Shown: in pieces, positions 16,582 to 24,872 of the stretch
Layout: every line of letters begins with the position of its first letter
How positions within the stretch are numbered: the stretch's first letter is position 1
DNA from: CAZBBC01 sp964489835
GTDB lineage: Bacteria > Calditrichota > Calditrichia > JAJRVZ01
Reading direction: 5' to 3'
DNA: 64,000 nt
NCBI GenBank assembly: GCA_964489835.1
Contig: CAZBBC010000010.1
Span: 12,272 to 76,271 of the forward strand
Translations under genes and position numbers: made by a program
The notes under the pieces: generated by a model
What the model saw: only the letters and a program-made list of their open reading frames with translations
Told to the model about the DNA's origin: nothing
Database searches by the model: none

Positions 16582-17583
16582 TTACATATTCAATCGCTGG
16601 ATTGCGGTAATTAGCATATGAACCCTCTCATTTGGAATTAATTTTAGCCCCTCATTTTGAAGTTTTGAGAGAAATTCCCCTATATTTGATGGATTGACTT
16701 CTGAGAATGAACTAAACCCAGCAGATTTATGTGCTCTTTCTATTACAGACCATCCGGCAGGTCCCATGGCCTTATTAACCAATACAACAATAGTCATATG
16801 GTAATCATCCATTAATCCTCTTTCACTCGATACTAAGAAACGTAAGCTGGTAATCATTCGTTGAATCGAGGTTGCTAAATCATGGGTTTCTTTGCTATTA
16901 AAATTTTTCATTTCCATATCACTAAATTCAATATCAATGTCCTGAATATCAGCAGTGCTCACTTTTTCAGCAAGTTTTTGCAATTGCTCCAGTGGTTTAA
17001 CTGTAATTCCACACAATAAATAAACCACAATAAAAGAGATTAAAAGACCTAATAATATTGAGGTGATACTAATATATTGTGCGGCTGCATTTGCATTTTC
17101 AATTTTTAAAAATACGAATTCTTTAATTTCAGCAACAATTGAATGACACTCTCTTGCTGTCGCCACGGTCTCTTGAATAAGCCGATCCATTTCTCTATCA
17201 TTCGTATCAGGAACATAATCATCTTTATACTTTTTTATTATCCTTCGAAAAAGATCCCCGTACTGCATAGTTTTCTTTTCAAGGGAATTTAAATGATTAA
17301 CTAAAATGATATCATTTATTTCTTCTTTAAGTTGTTGTGTAGAATGTATAAATTCGGCTAAATTTGTATTAAAAAGAGTGGTACTTGATAGATCTTGCCT
17401 CAATAAATAATTTTTTTCTTGCCTTCTGCACTCCAGTAATAATAATTCTGTTTTGTTTATTTTCTCGATTATAAAAAAAGAACTTCTCATAATATTTTGT
17501 TGTTTAATGACGATTAATATTGTAATCGTCATTAATAAAATAATGATCATAAAAGCAATGATAAATCTCGTACGTATTCGCAT
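16582..17583 (-). CDS. Membrane sensor protein with helical periplasmic domain and HAMP
   Basis: 333 residues. TM1 is at about 7-27, followed by an extracytoplasmic helical region (about 28-168) containing ECRRQEKNYLLR, wording typical of helical-bundle chemoreceptor sensor domains. TM2 is at about 170-192 and a HAMP linker follows (about 193-250, VKPLEQLQKLAEKV). The C-terminal 80 residues are not a kinase, cyclase or methyl-accepting domain. They contain NKAMGPAGWSVIERAHKSAGFSSFSEVNPSNI, which I do not recognise. It probably receives a signal through the membrane and passes it to a partner protein. It lies 51 bases downstream of the SDR-type gene on the same strand, so the two are likely co-transcribed. 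Confidence 0.7.
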   Translation of the reverse strand: MRIRTRFIIAFMIIILLMTITILIVIKQQNIMRSSFFIIEKINKTELLLLECRRQEKNYLLRQDLSSTTLFNTNLAEFIHSTQQLKEEINDIILVNHLNSLEKKTMQYGDLFRRIIKKYKDDYVPDTNDREMDRLIQETVATARECHSIVAEIKEFVFLKIENANAAAQYISITSILLGLLISFIVVYLLCGITVKPLEQLQKLAEKVSTADIQDIDIEFSDMEMKNFNSKETHDLATSIQRMITSLRFLVSSERGLMDDYHMTIVVLVNKAMGPAGWSVIERAHKSAGFSSFSEVNPSNIGEFLSKLQNEGLKLIPNERVHMLITAIQRLNM

Positions 17584-17634
17584 AATTTTTATTTTTCTTA
17601 TTTAAAAATTTGTTTAATTAATATCATAGTTTTT

Positions 17635-19302
17635 TCAATTACAATCAGAATCGGATTTTGTGCTTGTCTTTGAATGTATATCATTGCCTTCGATAGGTTG
17701 GTAGAAGGAATCGAGTTGTATGATCAAATTTTCTAGATCAGTAATCTCCATCGAAGTGGGGACAAAATCAACGGGTTCAACTGTTGTCGCCGGCAGTTGA
17801 TGATCAATACGCTCAAAAAGATCCTCTATTTCATCCAATGCAAATTGAATGGGGATAGATACATAATCATAAATTTGATCCTTTATGCTTCTCAATTCCG
17901 CTTTGGATTGAAGCAAAGATGTAACAATATCATTTAAACCTGAAAGTGCATGATATACCTCAGAACAGCTGAATCCTTCTTTATGGCGCATTATAGAAAG
18001 TTCTTGAATATAATTTAGCATAAGCATTCGGTCACCTGTGCGCACGGCTGCCGCAAGAAATTGATAGATAATATTCACTGACCAGGAGAGATCATCTTTT
18101 TCTATTTGTGCATAGTGTTTGAATTTCTGCTTGTTTTCTGGTGAAAGAAGATAATCAATATACTTCGAGACTACTTCATCTTTTATGGCCATAATCCCTT
18201 CATATATTATAAGGTTAGGTCTCATAAAATCACGATTTATTATGGCCTCATTCTTTGCATGCCAATCATAAGGTTCGATTTTCATTTTCTCAATCAAGAA
18301 AAGTAATCTTCGTTTCAATCTGTATCTTGGGGTTGGTTTCCAGGACAGTACTTTTTGAGTATGAAATGAATCTACTTCTAATTTTTTATCGACATATTGC
18401 AACATCCACAACCGCTCAAATGGCATTTGTCTAACTAAACGTCCCCACAGATTACGAATGATCACTCCCCCATAGGCAAATATCTTTGGAATATAAACGG
18501 GCTTGATCGTTTTTCCCCAATAATAGCGGGTTGCAACCTTAAACAATTCACGATGGGAAATTGAATCATTTGGACTGGCAATATAATAATTTACCGATGG
18601 ATGAGAATTGCTTGTGTAAATAATTTTCAGAAAGATTTTTATAACGTCATTTATATGAATATATGTTATACTGGACTCACCATGACCTGCAAGAATTTTA
18701 GCGTTCCATTTTTTCGAAAGCCAGGTGCAGAGGAATTTATACAACGGTCCATATTCACACCAGTCACTAAATACGGCAGCCAAGCGTACAATTGAAACAG
18801 AAAACCAGGTCGAATATTCTCCCGCCATCTCCTCACCAAGGCGCTTACTCCTGGCGTAAGGAAACTCTGCATCTGGTAAGCTTTGCTCATCGATCCGCTT
18901 TCCGGACTGTGGAAATTTTGATACCGTGAGTGAACTGATAAAAATAAAATGCCTTACACAAAGCCACTTGGCCTGTTCAAGCATATGGCGGGTTCCATTT
19001 ACATTCGTTCGGTTATATTCAGGATTATTTTTGTAGGTAAAATCGTAATAAGCCGCCAGGTGAAGTATACAATCCGCGCCACCATGCTCTTTTATTCTAA
19101 ACATTACTTTTTTCAAGGAGGCCCAATCCCCAATATCTACCTGAATCCATTTAATATTGGGATGTGAATCAATCCCCGCTTGTATTTGTGAACGTCTGGC
19201 TATTGCATATATAATAAACCGTTCTTTTACAGCCTCAATAAAATATCGGCCAATAATACCCGAAGCTCCAGTAACAATTATTCTTTTAAGATCTTTTGGC
19301 AT
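17635..19302 (-). CDS. NAD-dependent epimerase/dehydratase-like protein with extra C-terminal helical half
   Basis: 555 residues. The first ~330 form an extended SDR: the Rossmann motif VTGASGIIGRYF is at residues 9-20 and the catalytic YxxxK reads YARSK (FPYARSKRLGEEM). VNYYIASPND and the late RYRLKRRLLFLIEKM fit the substrate half. The remaining ~220 residues are mostly helical, with MAIKDEVVSKYIDYLLSPENKQKFKHYAQ and a helix near LDEIEDLFERIDHQL. They match no domain I know. The family typically acts on sugar nucleotides or lipids; the substrate here is unknown. The HAMP protein follows directly. The stop at 17635 and start at 19302 look sound. Confidence 0.75.
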   Translation of the reverse strand: MPKDLKRIIVTGASGIIGRYFIEAVKERFIIYAIARRSQIQAGIDSHPNIKWIQVDIGDWASLKKVMFRIKEHGGADCILHLAAYYDFTYKNNPEYNRTNVNGTRHMLEQAKWLCVRHFIFISSLTVSKFPQSGKRIDEQSLPDAEFPYARSKRLGEEMAGEYSTWFSVSIVRLAAVFSDWCEYGPLYKFLCTWLSKKWNAKILAGHGESSITYIHINDVIKIFLKIIYTSNSHPSVNYYIASPNDSISHRELFKVATRYYWGKTIKPVYIPKIFAYGGVIIRNLWGRLVRQMPFERLWMLQYVDKKLEVDSFHTQKVLSWKPTPRYRLKRRLLFLIEKMKIEPYDWHAKNEAIINRDFMRPNLIIYEGIMAIKDEVVSKYIDYLLSPENKQKFKHYAQIEKDDLSWSVNIIYQFLAAAVRTGDRMLMLNYIQELSIMRHKEGFSCSEVYHALSGLNDIVTSLLQSKAELRSIKDQIYDYVSIPIQFALDEIEDLFERIDHQLPATTVEPVDFVPTSMEITDLENLIIQLDSFYQPIEGNDIHSKTSTKSDSDCN

Positions 19303-20034
19303 AAGATATTGTCATCCTATCTGAGCGATTCGAGATATTTTGAAATTTTTTTTATCAGCTCAAGTATCCATTATAGTGAATAAGGCTTAATATAATAAAC
19401 TTTTTATGTAATTATAATAAATTATGTATCTAAATATAATTAACCTGATCTATTAATAACGCAGCCTATTGCTGCAATACAAAAAAGAAGTCCACGAATT
19501 TTCACGAATTAAAAGATGTACTATAAAAAAATCTCTGCGGTCTCTGCTTTAAATGAATATATTCAGTTTGTAAAAATTTTGCTAATCGCCCCGGCGATCC
19601 GCCGCGGAAATAACAAAGTTTTTGGCTACAATAGCATAGCGTCGCACAGGGCTGCAAACAAAGAAAAAAATAGTCCACAGATTTTATTTAAAAATTATTA
19701 TTATTTTAGTTTTAATCCGTGCAAATCAGTTTCAGTCTACTCCTGCTTGCCCGGCCTGCCCGGCGCAGACGGGCGAGAGATGAATTATCCAGGTTAATTT
19801 ATTTGTTTCCAATTCGTAAATCATAAATCGTTAATCCTTGCTCGATTTACAAAGAATAGAGATTAATCCGAAGATATTGAAACTCAGAATTTAAATGATG
19901 TTGAAGGGCTTTTTTTATGTCGAAATATTCAATCGGACTTGACAAACTTCAGAAGCTTTCTTACCTTTCAAGCCAATAATTTTTAAAAGAAATTGTAACT
20001 GATTAAGAAATAATAGTATTATTTAACAAATAGT
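19303..20034. other. Non-coding spacer with repeat ends
   Basis: No convincing gene. It holds two copies of the GCAGC/TCCAC(G/A) repeat end (about 19464-19510 and 19640-19690), a GC-rich CCCGGCCTGCCCGGCGCAGACGGGCG stretch around 19750, and a possible promoter TTGACA-N17-TACCTT (19939-19967) ahead of the SAM riboswitch. Confidence 0.5.
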
Positions 20035-20035
20035 A

Positions 20036-20197
20036 CTTTATCAGGAAAGGTGGAGGGATCAGGCCCTGTGAAGCCTTAGCAACCGTTCCCATTAACAAAA
20101 GGGAAAAAGGTGCTAAATCCTGCCCCTGGCATGGGGAAAGATAAGGCGAGAAAATTATAAACCTCTTCCGGAATCTTTCCTGAAGAGGTTTTTTTTT
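20036..20197 (+). ncRNA. SAM-I (S-box) riboswitch with terminator
   Basis: The aptamer spans about 20036-20147. It contains GGTGGAGGGATCAGGCCCTG, then TGAAGCCTTAGCAACC, then AAAAAGGTGCTAAATCCTGC, and closes with GGAAAGATAAGG, which pairs with the CTTTATC at its start. These are the conserved S-box blocks in order. An expression platform follows: stem AACCTCTTC/GAAGAGGTT (20160-20168, 20182-20190) with a run of nine T. At high S-adenosylmethionine, transcription would stop before metY and metX. Confidence 0.95.
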
Positions 20198-20251
20198 GCC
20201 TAAAAATAAAACCCAGTAATTTTGTTATAAAAATTTATGAATATTGATTTT

Positions 20252-20402
20252 TCACCACGAAGATCACGAAGAGCACGAAGGATTAATAATAACAATTGGA
20301 TAGAGCGTAATTAAACTGAAATTCCTGCTCCAATTTTAATATGATATTTTTTTTAAAATTCAATAAAATATCTTTGTGTCCTTCGTGTGCTTCGTGGTTA
20401 AT
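20252..20402. repeat. CCACGAAG-family inverted repeat between riboswitch and metY
   Basis: The left arm ACCACGAAGATCACGAAG continues as AGCACGAAGGA (20254-20282). The right arm ends CTTCGTGTGCTTCGTGGT (to 20398). The two are near-inverse and enclose about 90 AT-rich bases. It lies after the riboswitch terminator and 50 bases before metY, so it is transcribed in the 5' leader. Confidence 0.7.
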
Positions 20403-20452
20403 AAATAGGTCAAATGAATGAGTTTTAATATATAACATTAGGAGAATCTGCC

Positions 20453-21766
20453 ATGGCAACAAAATCAATACCCAACTATAGATATGAAACATTGCAATTA
20501 CATGCCGGGCAGGAACCAGACCCGGCCACCAAGGCCCGTGCCGTTCCCATCTACCAAACAACATCCTATGTGTTTGACGATGCGGATCATGCCGCAGATT
20601 TATTTGCACTTAAACAATTCGGAAACATCTATACCCGTATCATGAATCCGACCACCGATGTCTTTGAAAAACGAATTGCTGCCCTGGAAGGAGGCGTTGC
20701 CGCTCTTGCGACTGCATCCGGTCAGGCCGCACAGTTAGTAGCGGTGACAACCGTCGCCCAATCCGGAGAAAATATCGTTTCTACAAGTTTACTATACGGT
20801 GGTACCTATAATCAGTTTAAAGTTACACTTCCCCGTCTCGGCATTGACGTTCGATTTGTTGATGGCGACACACCGGAAAATTTTGAAAAGTTGATCAACA
20901 CCAAAACCAAAGCACTGTACATCGAGAGTATTGGGAATCCCCGTCTAAATGTTCCTGATTTCAAGAGTATTGCGGAAGTCGCTAAGAAACACGGTATTCC
21001 TTTGATTGTCGATAATACTTTTGGCGCGGCCGGATTTCTGGTCCGTCCTATTGATCATGGTGCTGATATCATCACCGCATCAGCCACGAAATGGATTGGG
21101 GGACATGGGACTTCCATCGGAGGTGTGATTGTTGATAGTGGACGATTTAACTGGGGTAACGGAAACTTCCCTGTTTTTACCGAGCCAAATCCCGGTTATC
21201 ATGGATTAAAGTTCTGGGAGGTCTTCGGTGACGACGGACCCTTTGGTAATATCGCCTTCATTATTCGCGCCCGGGTTGAAGGATTGCGTGACCTGGGTCC
21301 GGCACTGAGCCCCTTTAATTCTTTTCTGTTTTTACAGGGATTGGAAACCCTGTCTTTGCGTGTTGAGCGTCATTGTCAAAATGCTCTCACTCTGGCGCAG
21401 TGGCTGGAAAAGCATCCCAAGGTCGATTGGGTCTGGTACCCTGGATTATCTTCTCATCCCTATCACCATAGTGCAAAAAATTATCTGCGATCCGGTCACT
21501 TCGGTTCAATCCTGTGTTTTGGAATAAAAGGCGGTTTGGAAGCGGGTAAAAGTTTCATCAATAACGTCACTTTGGCCAGTCTTCTGGCAAACGTGGGAGA
21601 CGCAAAAACGCTGGTTATTCATCCGGCATCAACGACTCATCAGCAGTTGTCTCAAACCGAACGTCAAACTTCCGGCGTAACCGAAGACCAGATCCGCGTA
21701 TCAGTGGGAATAGAGCACATCGATGATATTATCAACGATTTCGAGACATCCCTGGCCAATGTATGA
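20453..21766 (+). CDS. metY: O-acetylhomoserine sulfhydrylase
   Basis: PLP enzyme that makes homocysteine from O-acetylhomoserine and sulfide. 437 residues, the typical MetY length. The N-terminus YETLQLHAGQEPDPATKARAVPIYQTTSYVF and RIMNPTTDVFEKRIAALEGG are diagnostic. The PLP lysine is in SATKWIGGHGTSIGG. ATG at 20453 with AGGAG upstream (TTAGGAGAATCTGCC). Controlled by the SAM-I riboswitch. MetX follows at once and supplies its substrate. Confidence 0.97.
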   Translation: MATKSIPNYRYETLQLHAGQEPDPATKARAVPIYQTTSYVFDDADHAADLFALKQFGNIYTRIMNPTTDVFEKRIAALEGGVAALATASGQAAQLVAVTTVAQSGENIVSTSLLYGGTYNQFKVTLPRLGIDVRFVDGDTPENFEKLINTKTKALYIESIGNPRLNVPDFKSIAEVAKKHGIPLIVDNTFGAAGFLVRPIDHGADIITASATKWIGGHGTSIGGVIVDSGRFNWGNGNFPVFTEPNPGYHGLKFWEVFGDDGPFGNIAFIIRARVEGLRDLGPALSPFNSFLFLQGLETLSLRVERHCQNALTLAQWLEKHPKVDWVWYPGLSSHPYHHSAKNYLRSGHFGSILCFGIKGGLEAGKSFINNVTLASLLANVGDAKTLVIHPASTTHQQLSQTERQTSGVTEDQIRVSVGIEHIDDIINDFETSLANV

Positions 21767-21797
21767 AAAAACCACAAAATTAACAGGCAAGAAAAAG

Positions 21798-22949
21798 ATG
21801 AAACGTAAGAAAAGCGATTCATTAAACCGCTTTATTGATATTTTTGAACCCCGGACTTCCCTATCTCTTGATTGTGGTGCCGAATTACCGGACGTCCGGA
21901 TTGCGTATGAAACCTATGGAAAACTCAATGCGGACGCTACCAATGCGGTGCTTATTTGTCATGCCTTGACCGGCAGTGCACATGTTGCCGGGAATGGAGA
22001 TTTTCCGGCAGAATTTCTCGAAAAGGTCCCGCTTTTAAGATCTATTAACAGTAAAATACCAGGCTGGTGGAATGCACTCATTGGTCCGGGGAAATTATTC
22101 GATACCAACGAATATTTCATTATCAGTTCAAATATTCTTGGCAGCTGTTATGGTAGTACTGGTCCGAATAGCATAAATCGATTAACCGGCCGAAGATATG
22201 GGCTTGATTTTCCCCAAGTTACTGTGCGGGATATGGTCCAAGCCCAATATTCCCTGATCCGTTATTTAGGCGTTGAACAACTTGCTTTGATTACCGGGGG
22301 TTCATTAGGAGGAATGCAAGTTTTAGAATGGGCAGTAATGTATCCCCACGCCCAGAGGTCGATTGTTCCGATTGCTACCGCCGCCCGCCATTCAGACTGG
22401 TGTATCGGATTAAATCATCTGGCCAGAGAGGCCATTATGAATGATCCGGCCTGGCAAAAGGGAAACTACACCGATCAACCGGCCGCCGGTCTTGGTTTAG
22501 CCAGAAAAGTAGGGATGATTTCCTATCGTTCTGATATCAGTGTAAACGCCCGCTTCGGTTACGAACGTATTGATCCCGCAGGAAATATATATAATAACAA
22601 CAATATATTTCAGGTTGAGAATTATTTGAATTACCAGGGTAAAAAATTGGTTGGGCGTTTTGACGCGAATTGTTATTTATATTTGAGCCGGGCCATGGAT
22701 CTGCATGATGTCTCACATGACCGTGGCAGTCTGTCAGAAGTTTTGGGGAGTATTCGTGCTAAAACAGTTTGTATTGGTGTTAATTCCGATATTCTGTACC
22801 CGGCCCATGAGCAACAATCAATTGCTGCAGCGATCCCCGGAGCAATCTATCGTGAGATAAATTCTATTAATGGCCATGATGCCTTTTTAATGGAATTCGA
22901 TCAAATCACTGAAATAATACAACCCGTACTAGAGGAGATGATAGTATAG
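21798..22949 (+). CDS. metX: Homoserine O-acetyltransferase
   Basis: Activates homoserine with acetyl-CoA for MetY. Alpha/beta-hydrolase fold, about 383 residues from the ATG at 21798. The nucleophile elbow is GGSLGGMQ, and the catalytic Asp and His lie in NSDILYPAHEQ and INGHDAFLMEF. An alternative ATG at 21759 would overlap the end of metY and add 13 residues; neither has a strong ribosome site. The CHALTGSAHVAG and RIAYETYGKLNADATNAV segments are typical. Co-transcribed with metY. True acetyl versus succinyl preference cannot be read from sequence alone. Confidence 0.94.
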   Translation: MKRKKSDSLNRFIDIFEPRTSLSLDCGAELPDVRIAYETYGKLNADATNAVLICHALTGSAHVAGNGDFPAEFLEKVPLLRSINSKIPGWWNALIGPGKLFDTNEYFIISSNILGSCYGSTGPNSINRLTGRRYGLDFPQVTVRDMVQAQYSLIRYLGVEQLALITGGSLGGMQVLEWAVMYPHAQRSIVPIATAARHSDWCIGLNHLAREAIMNDPAWQKGNYTDQPAAGLGLARKVGMISYRSDISVNARFGYERIDPAGNIYNNNNIFQVENYLNYQGKKLVGRFDANCYLYLSRAMDLHDVSHDRGSLSEVLGSIRAKTVCIGVNSDILYPAHEQQSIAAAIPGAIYREINSINGHDAFLMEFDQITEIIQPVLEEMIV

Positions 22950-23041
22950 GGTACAGTTAATAAATTTGTGGGAATTAAAAAGCCTTGATCATTTAAAAAT
23001 TTAGAGATATGATGTAGCGACCAAAGAGTTTCCCCTTTTTA

Positions 23042-23215
23042 GGGCGGTTGCAGTTTAGAGCATTTTTATGAAAAAATGCATTTTTCAATTCACCAAAGCA
23101 AAAAATCTATTCCCCCTTAATAAAGGGGGTTAGGGGGTTGTTTATACATAACATAGATCAATTTTATATCCCCCTTAGTCCCCCTTTTCCAAGGGGGAGA
23201 CAAATCTTTCATACA
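23042..23215. repeat. Dispersed CCCCCTT-type inverted repeat, copy 3 (inverted)
   Basis: It contains GGGCGGTTGCAG near its left end (23042-23053). Its core at 23111-23206 is the reverse complement of the copy 1 core arrangement, with a diverged centre. It ends 27 bases before the truncated aspartokinase. Confidence 0.7.
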
Positions 23216-23232
23216 TTAAAATCTGAATAAAA

Positions 23233-23601
23233 ATGATAATTATGAAATTCGGCGGCACGGCCGTCAAAGATGCTGCCGCGTTGCGCAATGTCGTATCGAT
23301 CATCAAGCAGAGTCTTGTGAAAAAACCTGTTGTCGTTGTTTCGGCCATGGCCGGGATTACAGACCTCCTGGAGGAATCAGTAAAAATCGCCGTCAATCAG
23401 CAATCAGAACTGGTCATGGATTCAATTGATAAAATTGAATCCCAGCATATCATGAGCCTTCTGCGGCAGGCGGATATTCACCTTGATTTGATATCTCAAT
23501 TCGCAACCCAGATTAGTTTTATGTTTATTATTGAGGAAAAAGATATCAAAAAAACGGTAAAACTTCTTCATAAAGAATTTATTGAAAAATACCTACACTA
23601 A
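23233..23601 (+). pseudogene. Aspartokinase with large internal in-frame deletion
   Basis: A 122-residue frame. Residues 1-80 are the N-terminus of a monofunctional-type aspartokinase (MKFGGTAVKDAAALRNVV, then KPVVVVSAMAGITDLLEE). From about residue 83 the text jumps to the extreme C-terminus of the same family: LISQFATQISFMFIIEEKDIKKTVKLLHKEF, the last strand-helix of the ACT domain. About 300 residues, including all catalytic and most allosteric parts, are missing, yet the frame is kept. No ribosome site is seen and a dispersed repeat lies immediately upstream. By position after metX it is probably the relic of a third met-operon gene. Catalysis is not possible. Confidence 0.8.
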
Positions 23602-23670
23602 TCGTTCCTTTAAATAACTGATTTTCAATCCGAAAAAGGATTCGTTTAATTGGCGATTTAATAATTATAC

Positions 23671-23708
23671 TTTAGTCACTTTAGCCCACTTTTAACTTTA
23701 GTCACTTG
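23671..23708. promoter_or_regulatory. Conserved 38-bp upstream element, copy 1
   Basis: It contains TTTAGTCACTT twice (23671-23681 and 23697-23707). It matches 28214-28251 at 33 of 38 positions. It lies about 130 bases before the lipoprotein gene that heads the activator-kinase operon. Likely a binding site of a shared regulator; the neighbouring sigma-54 activator is the natural candidate (inference). Confidence 0.55.
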
Positions 23709-23839
23709 TAGATTACGGCCTTATGTTTCGTTTAAGTTTATATATTTAATTATATTTTATTGCGATTATCTCTTGTTGTAATTACCTTTTATTATAGCTT
23801 AGTAAAAGAATAAAAAAAATTTAAGCATTTCTCTGAAAA

Positions 23840-24826
23840 ATGATTCTCAGATTCCGTCACACGCATAGTATAACTTTATTATTTATATCACTTGTATTAT
23901 TTCTCAATATTTTTTGTGATGCCCCGCGAAATAATCCCCTCGATCCCGGGAATCCGGATAATCACTATTACCTGTTACAGGGACATGTGAAAACACTCAG
24001 TCTTCCCACCCAGCCTTTAGAAGGTGTGACCGTATTTTATACCCATCAGGAAACGCAGACCAAAACCAATATTTCCGGTGAATTTTGCCTTGAGATAATC
24101 GACGCAGAAGATAGCTGGCTTCATTTTAGTCAATCCGGTTATTCGACCGATTCTGTTTATGTCGAATGGAAATTGACAAAGAAGTTTACAACCGAACAAT
24201 TTCTAAATGCACTACCACAAGTAGAAAGTCTGCATGTATACAGTGTTATTTTAAACAGATATCCTTCCATTCAAACCGAGCAAGTTATCGTAAAATCAAA
24301 AATTACAGATATGGACAACGATATCGACTCAGTGGTGGTAGTTATCGGGCTGGATTCCATAGCTAAAATATTACAATACAACGTCACCGATAAAAACTAT
24401 GAACGTACCTTATCCATTTTTGATTTAGGGATTACTGCTTTAGAAGAACTGGTTGGTTATAATTTCCAGATCATTGTTAAAGATATTTTTTCTCATAAAT
24501 TTAAACTCGATACAGGTACTATTGAACGTGTCATTCGGGATGAAGTTATTTTTCAATCACCGGCAGGAAATGAAGTTACATCCCCCTCACCGACCCTGGT
24601 TTGGGAACGGTTTAGCCCGGGATTCAATTTCAAATACTTAATACAAATCTTTTCTGCCGAAATAACACCACAGCTACTCTGGGAGAAGAATGAGATTGGC
24701 GATGACATCACCCAATACCCTGTCGATATGATCCTTCCTCCTGATGAATATTTCTGGGTTATATGGGTGATTGATGAATTTGGAAACAGAACACGTTCAA
24801 AACCGGCTTCATTTGCAGTGGAATAA
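23840..24826 (+). CDS. Lipoprotein with carboxypeptidase-regulatory-like domain
   Basis: 328 residues. The signal peptide ends in the lipobox LNIFC (Cys about residue 29), followed by DAPRNNPLDPGNPDNHY. Next comes a domain resembling carboxypeptidase-regulatory-like or Ig-like modules (LQGHVKTLSLPTQPLEGVTVFY..TKTNISGEF, about 45-110). The C-terminal FQSPAGNEVTSPSPTLVWERF to IDEFGNRTRSKP stretch resembles a fibronectin-III-like module. Exported and lipid-anchored; no enzymatic motif. It lies 46 bases upstream of the sigma-54 activator on the same strand, so probably the first gene of that operon. Start ATG at 23840 with weak ribosome site. Confidence 0.7.
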   Translation: MILRFRHTHSITLLFISLVLFLNIFCDAPRNNPLDPGNPDNHYYLLQGHVKTLSLPTQPLEGVTVFYTHQETQTKTNISGEFCLEIIDAEDSWLHFSQSGYSTDSVYVEWKLTKKFTTEQFLNALPQVESLHVYSVILNRYPSIQTEQVIVKSKITDMDNDIDSVVVVIGLDSIAKILQYNVTDKNYERTLSIFDLGITALEELVGYNFQIIVKDIFSHKFKLDTGTIERVIRDEVIFQSPAGNEVTSPSPTLVWERFSPGFNFKYLIQIFSAEITPQLLWEKNEIGDDITQYPVDMILPPDEYFWVIWVIDEFGNRTRSKPASFAVE

Positions 24827-24872
24827 AACGTTTTTATTCATGATCCTTTATTAATCAATATCCGAGGTATTT

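Noticed and set aside
19516..19797. 93-residue plus-strand ORF
   Set aside because: No ribosome site, low-complexity content, lies over dispersed repeat ends.
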